Source of the DNA: Acidobacterium sp.
Lineage (GTDB): Bacteria; Acidobacteriota; Vicinamibacteria; Vicinamibacterales; UBA2999
DNA: 64,000 nucleotides
Direction: 5' to 3'
Assembly (NCBI GenBank): GCA_002737365.1
Contig: NSIL01000002.1
Location: forward strand, 124,001 to 188,000
In this document: in pieces, positions 44,463-51,790 of the stretch
Numbering within the stretch: the first letter of the stretch is position 1
Layout: every line of letters starts with the position of its first letter
Notes under the pieces: generated by a model
Told to the model about the DNA's origin: nothing
Database searches by the model: none
The model's input: the letters and a program-made list of their open reading frames with translations, nothing else
Position numbers and translations under genes: made by a program

Positions 44463-44743
44463 CTCCGAGAAACGGTCTCGCGGGGCGGCGCGTTGTCGGC
44501 ATCGTGGCTCGGCAGAACCTCGGCGGCCAGGACCGGCTCGGGCACTTTGGCGGCCGCGTCCTTCTGCTCCTCGATCTTGATTTCCTGCTCCAGCGTGTTC
44601 TGGAGGTCGTTCGACGCCTTCTTGAACTCGTTCAAGCTGCGGCCGAGCGACTTGCCGAGCTCAGGGAGCTTTCTGGGGCCAAAAATAATCAGCGCGATCA
44701 CCAGAATGATGATGAGCTCGGGCATTCCAAGAGAACCAAACAT
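44459..44743 (-). CDS. tatA: Twin-arginine translocase subunit TatA/TatB
   Basis: The 94-residue protein begins MFGSLGMPELIIILVIALII, with one TM, the hinge FGPRKLPELGKSLGRSLNEF and an amphipathic helix, then an acidic tail. The F-G-P-R-K-L-P hinge fits TatA; TatB function is possible because no second copy is seen. It is the first gene of a tatA-tatC pair. Confidence 0.93.
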   Translation of the reverse strand: MFGSLGMPELIIILVIALIIFGPRKLPELGKSLGRSLNEFKKASNDLQNTLEQEIKIEEQKDAAAKVPEPVLAAEVLPSHDADNAPPRETVSRS

Positions 44744-44813
44744 AGAAGAACTCCCTTACTGGGACGAATTACGGCCCGTTCCAAGGCCTCGGCGTCCAAT
44801 CAGGAGTATACCT

Positions 44814-44838
44814 CCCCCTTCGCCAAAGGCTACGGGGG
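44814..44838. repeat. Symmetric hairpin upstream of ctpA
   Basis: CCCCC-TTC-GCC-AAA-GGC-TAC-GGGGG forms two stems separated by a symmetric internal loop. One frame reads SPFAKGYGGQA, a phrase I recall as recurring in acidobacterial predicted proteins, so it may be another dispersed element. Only one copy was noticed in the window. Confidence 0.4.
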
Positions 44839-44853
44839 CCAGGCCTTCTGTTC

Positions 44854-44882
44854 TTGCGGACACCCGGGTAGTCAGTTAGCAT
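44854..44882 (+). promoter_or_regulatory. Promoter of the processing protease gene
   Basis: TTGCGG (44854-44859) and TAGCAT (44877-44882) are 17 bases apart; the ATG follows only 6 bases after the -10 element, implying a leaderless mRNA. Confidence 0.5.
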
Positions 44883-44888
44883 CGCCCT

Positions 44889-46487
44889 ATGCGTTATCGC
44901 TCTGTCGTCGCTGCATTGATCGCCATCGTGGTGTCCGCGGTCGTGGGCGGCGTCTACGGCAAGGGCGCGCAGGCCATCGCCAACACGGTGCCCGAGCATT
45001 ACCGCACGTTCACGGCGGCGCTCAGCGTCATCCAGACCCAGTACGCGCAGCCGGTGGAGTCGGACCGCATGGTCTACGGCGCCATCAACGGCATGCTGCA
45101 GACGCTGGACCCCCACTCGAGTTTCATGGACCCGCGCAGCTACGCGCAGATGCGCGAGCGGCAGGAGGGCCGGTACTACGGCCTTGGCCTGACCATTCAG
45201 TCGGTTGATGGCGACATCACCGCGGTGCGCGTGTTCGAGGGCTCACCGGCGTTTACCAACGGCATCCGCCGCGGCGACGTGATCGCCGACGTCGAAGGCA
45301 CTACCACCAAGGGCTGGACAACCGAGGCGACCGTCAACAAGCTCAAGGGCCCGAAGGGCACGTTCGTCAAGATCGGTGTCCGCCGAAAAGGCTTCGAGCG
45401 TCTGCTCGAAATGAACGTGATGCGCGATCAGGTCAGCATCCCGAGCCTGTCGGCATCCTTCATGATCGATGACACCACCGGCTACGTCGGCGTCACCGAC
45501 TTTGCCGAACACACCGACGAGGATCTCGGACTGGCGCTCGCGGCGTTGACCAGGAAGGGCATGAAGCGTCTGGTGCTCGACCTGCGGAACAATCCCGGCG
45601 GCCAGCTCGATCAGGCTATTCGCATTACCAATCGCTTCGTGCCCAAAGGCTCGATGGTGGTCTACACGCGCGGCCGCGTCGCCAACTCCGACTCGGACTA
45701 CCGCGCCACGGACACGCCGGGCTATACGACCATCCCGATGATTACGCTGGTCAACCGCAACAGCGCGAGCGCCTCGGAAATCGTCTCGGGCGCGTTGCAG
45801 GATTACGACCGCTCGCTCGTGGTCGGCGAGACGACCTTCGGCAAGGCGCTGGTGCAGTCGGTCTACAAGATCAGCGGCGGCGCCGGTCTCGCGCTCACCA
45901 CGGCGCGCTACTACACGCCGAGCGGCCGGCTGATTCAACGTCCGTGGGACGGCACCTTCGACGAGTACCTCACCTACACGCTGAAGGACCAGAGCGAGCG
46001 CGCCAAGACGCCGGAGCAGTTGAAGTACACCACCGGCGGCCGCAAGGTGTTCTCGGGCGGCGGCATCGAACCGGACCTGCGCTTCGACGGCCCGGTTGAG
46101 GGCTTCTCGCCGACGCGCTTCGGCCGTTCACTGCAGGGTGGTGGCGTGTTCGCCGGCTACGCCGAACAGTTCAGCGCGACCGGCGACACGCGCATTGGTC
46201 ACTCCGGTCCGTCCCGCAGAGTCATCAGCAAGGGCTTCTCCGTGGACGATGCGATGGTGGCGGACTTCAGGGCCTACGCGGTCGGCCGGAACGTGAAGCT
46301 CGAAGAGGCCGACTGGACGAAGGACCTGGAGTTCATCCGCGCGATGATTCGCTTCCACGTCGACGAGTCGGTGTTCGACATGGCCACCGCGCGACAGCGC
46401 CTGGTGACTGTCGATCCCCAGGCCCGATTTGCCATTTCGCACTTCCCGGATGCCGAGAAGCTCCAGGAACTGTCGAAGAAGCCGTAA
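44889..46487 (+). CDS. C-terminal processing peptidase, S41 family
   Basis: A periplasmic serine protease of the CtpA/Prc type. The 532-residue protein has a signal-anchor (SVVAALIAIVVSAVVGGVYG), a PDZ domain (about residues 90-180, GRYYGLGLTIQSVDGDITAV) and the S41 core with the catalytic serine in NRNSASASEIVSGAL and lysine in GETTFGKALVQSV. An extra C-terminal region of ~130 residues follows. It is monocistronic with its own promoter and a hairpin. Confidence 0.93.
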   Translation: MRYRSVVAALIAIVVSAVVGGVYGKGAQAIANTVPEHYRTFTAALSVIQTQYAQPVESDRMVYGAINGMLQTLDPHSSFMDPRSYAQMRERQEGRYYGLGLTIQSVDGDITAVRVFEGSPAFTNGIRRGDVIADVEGTTTKGWTTEATVNKLKGPKGTFVKIGVRRKGFERLLEMNVMRDQVSIPSLSASFMIDDTTGYVGVTDFAEHTDEDLGLALAALTRKGMKRLVLDLRNNPGGQLDQAIRITNRFVPKGSMVVYTRGRVANSDSDYRATDTPGYTTIPMITLVNRNSASASEIVSGALQDYDRSLVVGETTFGKALVQSVYKISGGAGLALTTARYYTPSGRLIQRPWDGTFDEYLTYTLKDQSERAKTPEQLKYTTGGRKVFSGGGIEPDLRFDGPVEGFSPTRFGRSLQGGGVFAGYAEQFSATGDTRIGHSGPSRRVISKGFSVDDAMVADFRAYAVGRNVKLEEADWTKDLEFIRAMIRFHVDESVFDMATARQRLVTVDPQARFAISHFPDAEKLQELSKKP

Positions 46488-46520
46488 GAGGGGAAACCCC
46501 CTAAATATTGGGGGTCTCTT
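46486..46520 (+). terminator. Terminator-like hairpin after the processing protease gene
   Basis: ACCCCC (46496-46501) pairs with GGGGGT (46510-46515) around an AT-rich loop, and outer AAGAG pairs with CTCTT. A partly T-rich stretch follows. It overlaps the stop codon by two bases. Confidence 0.55.
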
Positions 46521-46525
46521 CGTCC

Positions 46526-46554
46526 TTGCTACTACCTGCAGGGCTTGTTAAACT
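46526..46554 (+). promoter_or_regulatory. Sigma-70-type promoter of smc
   Basis: TTGCTA (46526-46531) and TAAACT (46549-46554) with a 17-base spacer. Transcription would start near 46561, 23 bases before the ATG at 46584, which rules out an upstream in-frame ATG at 46545. Confidence 0.6.
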
Positions 46555-46583
46555 TACGCTCGTTTCCTCCAAGTCACCCCGAA

Positions 46584-49500
46584 ATGCATCTCGAACGCTT
46601 AGAAATCTCAGGTTTTAAGTCCTTCTCGGATCGGTCCGAGCTGGCATTCGACCGTGGCGTCACCGCCATTGTCGGACCGAACGGCTGCGGTAAGTCCAAC
46701 GTGGCCGACGCGCTGACGTGGGTGCTCGGCGAGCAAAGCGCCAAGAGCCTGCGTGGCGACAAAATGGAAGACGTGATCTTCAGCGGTTCCGATGCGCGCA
46801 AGCCCACCGGATCCGCCGAAGTCCGTCTCCGTTTCGGCAATGTCATCGTCCCGCCATCCCTGTTGAAGGAGATGGGTGCGGACGCCCAGGCTCATGAGGC
46901 CAACGGCAATGGGCATCACCCGGAGCTGACGGCGATCATCGAGCAGGCGACCCGCGAGGTCGAGGTAACGCGCCGCCTGTATCGATCGGGGGAGAGCGAA
47001 TACCTGATCGATGGCCAGACGTGCCGCCTGAAGGACATCCACGAACTGCTGATGGATACGGGCCTCGGCCAGAAGGCCTACGCCATCATCGAGCAGGGCA
47101 AGATCGGGATGATCCTGAGTTCGCGCCCAACCGACCGGCGCCAGCTGATCGAAGAGGCCGCCGGCATCACCAAATACAAGGCGCGCCGCCGCTCGGCCGA
47201 GCTGAAACTCGAAGCTGCGCAGCAGAACCTCACACGCCTCGACGACATCGTCTACGAAATCGACAAGCAGCGCGGATCGCTGAAGCGCCAAGCCGCCAAG
47301 GCCCGTCGCTACACCCGCTTGCGCGACGAGATGCGGCGGTGGGAAAAGGTCCTGTTTGCACGCCGCTACCGCACGCTGTCGGACGCCATCGAGACGGCGC
47401 GGACCCGCCTGCAGGACGCGCGCACCAACGAAGGCGTCGCCGCTGCACGGCTGGCCGAAGTCGAGAACGACCTGGCCCGCATTCGCATCGAGTTGGCGAC
47501 GGCCGACCATATCGCCACCACCGCTCGCGAGACGGTGCACGGTCACGAACTCGAGATCAATCGCCGCCAGCAGCAGATCGCGCTTGATACACAGCAGGCG
47601 GAGATGCTCCGCGCCCGCGCTGAGGAACTCGACACCGAGCGCCAGCAGCTTGAGGCTCGCCGGGAGCCCGAGCAATTGGCCCTGGAAGGGCGCCGCCTGG
47701 CCGCCGCTGAAGCCACCGCGGCACGCGAAGAAGCCGCGGCTCTGGCCAGTGACGCGGGTGCGGAGTACGCACGGGCGCAGCAAGCCATTGAATCGCTTGA
47801 GCAGGATGTCGAGCGCGCGCGCGCCGACGTCTACGCGGTGCTCAACACGATCATGGCGCTCAACGCCGCGCATGACAACGCCGGCGCCCAGCGCGAGCGC
47901 GCCATGGCGACCTCGGGCCGCCTTGAGCAGGAAGCCAGCGAGCTGGCGGCCGAACTCGAGAAGGCCCGCGCCCAGCGGCAGATGGCGGCTGAGGCCTTGC
48001 GCCGCGCGCAGGATGGTCTCGACGCCGCCAGGGTGGCGCGTGGGGCCCGCGAGTCGGAACTGGCCAGTGCGCGCATTGAACACGAATGGCGGTCGCGCGA
48101 CGTGCGAACGCGCGAGCAGGACGTCGCGGCGATGACGGCCCGGCTGCACTCGCTCGAAGAGATCGACACCCACCGCTCTGGCTTTGCCGACGCGGCGCGC
48201 ATGGTGCTGGTCAACGCCAACGGCAAGGTTGGCCAGATGGGCGCCCTCGCCGACTTTCTTGACGTCGAACCGAAGTACGAGCGAGCGGTCGAAGCCTGTC
48301 TCGGCGACTTGCTGCAGCACGTCGTGGTCGAGCGTCTCGATCACGTCTCGGCTGGACTGAAGTTGATCCGTCAGGAAAACGCCGGCCGTTGCGGCTTCAT
48401 CGTCGGACGCCCTGATAATGGAGCGGCCGTGGCCACCTACTCGGGCACTGGCGAAGGCTCGTTGGTCGAGATCAGTGGCGACAAACCTTCAGGTTTGTCG
48501 CTGATCCCGTCTGGTGCCGTCGCGCTGACGTCGGTCGTGCGCATCGGTGGTCCGTTCCCGGAGGCGGTTCAGGCCGTCATGGGCGGCGCCATGATCGCCG
48601 AATCGTTCGAGGCGGCCGCGCGCATTGCCCCGACCGTCCCGTTTCCGGTGGCCACGCTCGAAGGCGATGTGTTCCGCGGCCGCTACGTGGTGACCGGCGG
48701 CGACAAGGCCGAGTCGCGCGGCATTCTCGCCACCAAGCGCGAGATCAAGGAACTGCGCGAGAAGCTCGCCGGGTCGAAGATTGCGCTCGAACAGTTGGTG
48801 GCGGAAACCGCCAACTTCGAACAGGCCATTGCCTTTGCAACCGCCGCCATTGCCGGCCTGTCGGCGGAATTCCACCTCCAGGAAAAAGCCATCGTCGGGG
48901 TCGAAGGTCAGAGCCAGCGCGCGGCCGAAGACGAGTTCCGCGTGCAGCAGCGCACCGAGCTCGTGCAGACCGAGGTCAGCCGCGTTCGTGAGGAAGTGGC
49001 CGGCCTTGATGCCCGCCAGGCCGAAGCCCGCGAGTCGATCGCGCGCCTGAACGAACAACGCACGGAAGCCGACCTGTTGCTGTCCGAGTCGCAGCGGAAG
49101 CTCTCCGAGGCACGCGACACGGCCGAGGGCCTGAGCCTGAAGGCCGCCGAAGCGCGCGCCGCCCACGCCGGCCTCGTCGAACGCAGTGCCGGTGCGCTGG
49201 CCGAAGTGGCCCGCATGGCAGAGGCGGCGGCTGAACTCGAACGCCGCGTCCAGACGTGTACCCGCGACGTGGCGTTGATGCGCGACCAGCGCGAGCGCCT
49301 GCTCAACGCGATTGCCGACGGCCAGCGCCTGATGGACGACGATGTCGGCAGGCTCCAGGGCTTGCGCGAGGACATGATCGTCGCCGACGAGCTCGCCCTG
49401 ACGATTAAGCAGTCGGCGGAGAAGCAGGAAGAAGTGATCCGCGACGCCCGCCGCGCCGTGGATGCCCTGCGCGCCCTGGCCGCTGAAGTCGACGTGCAGC

Positions 49501-50381
49501 GCGCCACCGCCGAGTCAGACCTGACGCACCTGGCGCAGCAGTCCATGGATACCGTCAACGCCACGCTCGACGAGATCCGCGAGCAGGTGGCCGAGATGGA
49601 AGCGGCGGGGCAGATCGAACCCGACGTGCGCGCGATTCGCGCCGCCGAAGCCGCCGAGCCTGACGAAGAAGACGAGCAGCTCAGTGAGGCCCTCGGTGCA
49701 TCTGGCGCACCCGAGGCGCTTGAGGCACCTTCGGAACGCATGACCGCCGAAGAAGCCATTGCCGAATTGCGCGACAAGATCGACCGCATGGGGCCGGTCA
49801 ACATGATGGCCATCGAGCAGTCCACCGAGCTCGAGGCGCGTCACCTGTTCCTGTCGACGCAGCGCCAGGACCTGGTCGACTCGATCTTGCAGACCAACGA
49901 GGCGATCAGCAAGATCGACGAGACGACGCATGCCCGCTTTCGTGAAGCGTTCAGCGCCATCAACGACAATTTCCAGGTCACCTTTTCGACGTTGTTCGGC
50001 GGCGGCAAGGCCGGCATTGCGTTGCTCGATGAAAACGATCCACTCGAAAGCGGTATCGACATCGTCGCCCAGCCGCCAGGCAAGCGGCTGCAGAGCGTGA
50101 TGTTGCTGTCGGGCGGTGAGAAGGCCCTGACGGCGATCGCCCTGATGTTCGCGATCTTCCGCTACAAGCCGAGCCCGTTCTGCCTGCTCGACGAAATCGA
50201 CGCGCCGCTGGACGATGCCAACATCGGGCGGTTCATCGACATGCTGAAGTCGATGATGGACAAGACCCAGTTCATCATCATCACCCACAGCCGCAAGACC
50301 ATGGAGATCGCCGACCGGCTCTACGGCGTGACGATGGAAGAGCCGGGCGTGTCGAAGCTGATTTCGATTCAGCTGAACTAG
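46584..50381 (+). CDS. smc: Chromosome segregation protein SMC
   Basis: A 1265-residue condensin-type ATPase. The head has Walker A GPNGCGKSN (31-39) and the Q-loop region EQSAKSLRGDKMEDVIF. Long coiled coils flank a hinge (about residues 530-720), and the C-terminal head has signature LLSGGEKALTAIALMFAIF and Walker B CLLDEIDAPLDDAN. Start at 46584 gives the standard MHLERLEISGFKSF. A short palindromic repeat lies in frame in the hinge (48478-48501, residues ~632-640). ScpA/ScpB are not in the window. Confidence 0.96.
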   Translation: MHLERLEISGFKSFSDRSELAFDRGVTAIVGPNGCGKSNVADALTWVLGEQSAKSLRGDKMEDVIFSGSDARKPTGSAEVRLRFGNVIVPPSLLKEMGADAQAHEANGNGHHPELTAIIEQATREVEVTRRLYRSGESEYLIDGQTCRLKDIHELLMDTGLGQKAYAIIEQGKIGMILSSRPTDRRQLIEEAAGITKYKARRRSAELKLEAAQQNLTRLDDIVYEIDKQRGSLKRQAAKARRYTRLRDEMRRWEKVLFARRYRTLSDAIETARTRLQDARTNEGVAAARLAEVENDLARIRIELATADHIATTARETVHGHELEINRRQQQIALDTQQAEMLRARAEELDTERQQLEARREPEQLALEGRRLAAAEATAAREEAAALASDAGAEYARAQQAIESLEQDVERARADVYAVLNTIMALNAAHDNAGAQRERAMATSGRLEQEASELAAELEKARAQRQMAAEALRRAQDGLDAARVARGARESELASARIEHEWRSRDVRTREQDVAAMTARLHSLEEIDTHRSGFADAARMVLVNANGKVGQMGALADFLDVEPKYERAVEACLGDLLQHVVVERLDHVSAGLKLIRQENAGRCGFIVGRPDNGAAVATYSGTGEGSLVEISGDKPSGLSLIPSGAVALTSVVRIGGPFPEAVQAVMGGAMIAESFEAAARIAPTVPFPVATLEGDVFRGRYVVTGGDKAESRGILATKREIKELREKLAGSKIALEQLVAETANFEQAIAFATAAIAGLSAEFHLQEKAIVGVEGQSQRAAEDEFRVQQRTELVQTEVSRVREEVAGLDARQAEARESIARLNEQRTEADLLLSESQRKLSEARDTAEGLSLKAAEARAAHAGLVERSAGALAEVARMAEAAAELERRVQTCTRDVALMRDQRERLLNAIADGQRLMDDDVGRLQGLREDMIVADELALTIKQSAEKQEEVIRDARRAVDALRALAAEVDVQRATAESDLTHLAQQSMDTVNATLDEIREQVAEMEAAGQIEPDVRAIRAAEAAEPDEEDEQLSEALGASGAPEALEAPSERMTAEEAIAELRDKIDRMGPVNMMAIEQSTELEARHLFLSTQRQDLVDSILQTNEAISKIDETTHARFREAFSAINDNFQVTFSTLFGGGKAGIALLDENDPLESGIDIVAQPPGKRLQSVMLLSGGEKALTAIALMFAIFRYKPSPFCLLDEIDAPLDDANIGRFIDMLKSMMDKTQFIIITHSRKTMEIADRLYGVTMEEPGVSKLISIQLN
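48478..48501. repeat. Short palindromic repeat, family A, copy inside smc
   Basis: An 11-bp perfect inverted repeat (GCGACAAACCT and complement, 2-base loop), in reverse orientation relative to the rpsE-rpmD copy, with 26 bases identical. In smc it encodes the phrase SGDKPSGLSL within the hinge and keeps the frame. Confidence 0.8.
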
Positions 50382-50540
50382 TCGGCCGGAGGCAGCCCGT
50401 GAGGGTTGCCGGTTGCCGCTAGATCCCCACGGCCGGCATTCACCACCTTAGGCGGCGAGACCGTGTGTGGCGCGGGCATCTTGCTGCGAGCCGTGCGTTG
50501 ACGGCTCCGACCCGGCGGCGCCTCGGGCACCTCGGGTAAG

Positions 50541-51017
50541 ATGTCGGCAGTGGACCTTGACATCACTAAGCGGGTGCTCGCGGCGCTGGAGCTGCACGGC
50601 GTGCGTTACGCCATTTTCGGGGCGGTCGCACTCAACCTGCATGGTCTCGCGCGATTTACGGCCGATCTGGATCTCTTCATCGAGCCGACAGCGGAGAACG
50701 TCGAGCGATTGAGAAACGCGCTGAAGACGGCCGTCGACGATCCGGCGATCGACGAAATCTCGACCGAGGATCTGCTCGGAGACTATCCGGCGGTGCAATA
50801 CAACCCGCCGGATGCCACCTTTCACATTGATATCCTCACCCGGCTCGGCGACGCGTACGGCTTCGCCGACCTGAAGGTCGAGCGAATCGCGCTTGATGAG
50901 CTCACCGTGTCCGTGGTCACACCTCAGACGTTGTACGAAATGAAGCGCGATACTGTCCGATTGAAGGACAAGGCGGATGCGCACGCCTTGAAAGAGCGTT
51001 TCGGTCTGAAGGATTGA
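50541..51017 (+). CDS. Nucleotidyltransferase-fold protein (AbiEii/minimal NTase-like)
   Basis: A 158-residue protein with the polymerase-beta-like pattern FGAVALNLHGLARFTADLDLFI: the helix-start G, the R-x-T-x-D-L-D with two aspartates, and a later HIDIL that could give the third acid. The usual GG or GS is here G-A. It resembles nucleotidyltransferases used as toxins or antitoxin-partners (AbiEii, MNT). It overlaps the small downstream gene, suggesting a two-gene unit. Confidence 0.75.
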   Translation: MSAVDLDITKRVLAALELHGVRYAIFGAVALNLHGLARFTADLDLFIEPTAENVERLRNALKTAVDDPAIDEISTEDLLGDYPAVQYNPPDATFHIDILTRLGDAYGFADLKVERIALDELTVSVVTPQTLYEMKRDTVRLKDKADAHALKERFGLKD

Positions 51018-51256
51018 TGCCGGTCCGCAAATATCGTTCGATCTACGAGATGCCCGACGAGACCTGGCGAGAGCCGGGCGATCCCCTGCTGTACCGGGCC
51101 ATACGAGAGGTATGGGACTTTGGCCGGCGGACTTCCGGGCGCCGCTATCGTCCCGGTGTCTACCGGTTTCGATCGATCGACGAGATGGACGTTGCCCAGG
51201 GCGATTGGGACCGAGCGACCGCCGGGGCGCCGGCCCCGCACCCCAGCATCCGTTGA
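51017..51256 (+). CDS. Small partner of the nucleotidyltransferase, unknown function
   Basis: The ATG overlaps the previous stop (TGATG). The 79-residue product begins MPVRKYRSIYEMPDETWREP and has GVYRFRSIDEMD, a repeated R-S-I-x-E-M-like phrase. I recall similar small proteins next to NTase genes in other bacteria. The last ~12 residues (Ala/Pro-rich) may be changed by the junction with the remnant that follows. No known antitoxin domain is recognised. Confidence 0.65.
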   Translation: MPVRKYRSIYEMPDETWREPGDPLLYRAIREVWDFGRRTSGRRYRPGVYRFRSIDEMDVAQGDWDRATAGAPAPHPSIR

Positions 51257-51687
51257 ACTGGTCGCGTGAGGCGACATTCCTGGCGAAGCTGTGGGTCGCG
51301 GCGCCAGGCTCGGCGATCATGGCCGCCATGCGCGAAGCCCGCGTGGGCTTGCACGAGTACGAGTTGCAGGCGCCGGCGGAGGGTGATCTCGTGCAGTTCG
51401 ACTACGCGCCCGACTTCAAGTACTACCAGTCGGACGTGACGCGCGTGTTCCCGGCCAATGGCAAGTTCACGCCGCGTCAGTGCGAGATATACGAGATCCA
51501 TCTGAAGCTCTACCAGTCGGTCCTCTCATCCATCCAGGTGCACAAGACGCCGGCGGACTGCGTCAAGGATGCCCTGGTCAAGATGGAAGCGATCATGGCG
51601 TCACACCAGTTCACGGACCCGCGGATCAAGGCCGCAGCGGTCTTCTGGCTTCCACGTTCGAACCGGGCCGGCTCGAAGGCACCCTGA
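51253..51687 (+). pseudogene. Aminopeptidase P (M24) remnant
   Basis: The frame reads MREARVGLHEYELQAPAEGD and LVQFDYAPDFKYYQSDVTRV, then FPANGKFTPRQCEIYEIHLK: the creatinase/aminopeptidase P core around the first metal aspartates. A segment between YELQA and GDLVQ, present in relatives, is missing, the N-terminal domain is absent, and the histidine and glutamate ligands downstream are gone before the stop. It is an internal fragment. Confidence 0.75.
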
Positions 51688-51704
51688 ACGGCGGCGTCCG
51701 CATT

Positions 51705-51789
51705 TCAGGGATCGGGGATCAGCGGTCGGGGACCAGGGACTGAGGAACGGGCATCAGGGCCGCGTGTTACCCTGATCCCCGATCCCTGA
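51705..51789. repeat. Inverted repeat with 7-bp tandem units upstream of the M48-GDPD gene
   Basis: An 18-bp arm (51705-51722) has an exact complement at 51772-51789. Between them the sequence reads as degenerate heptamers: AGGGATC, GGGGATC, AGCGGTC, GGGGACC, AGGGACT, GAGGAAC, GGGCATC. The right arm ends one base before the GTG start of the next gene. Confidence 0.7.
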
Positions 51790-51790
51790 C

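Noticed and set aside
46608..48344. 578-codon minus-strand frame opposite smc
   Set aside because: It is a shadow of the coiled-coil region of smc; no start signal or domain.
48478..48501. Family A hairpin in smc as a transcription terminator
   Set aside because: It lies in the middle of a continuous 1265-codon gene and has no T-run.
50382..50540. Spacer after smc as an RNA gene or small gene
   Set aside because: It has a small GAGCCGTGCGTTGACGGCTC hairpin but no cloverleaf, conserved RNA motif or credible coding frame.
51705..51789. Heptamer array as a CRISPR or insertion-sequence end
   Set aside because: Units are 7 bases without spacers, and no transposase or target duplication is present.
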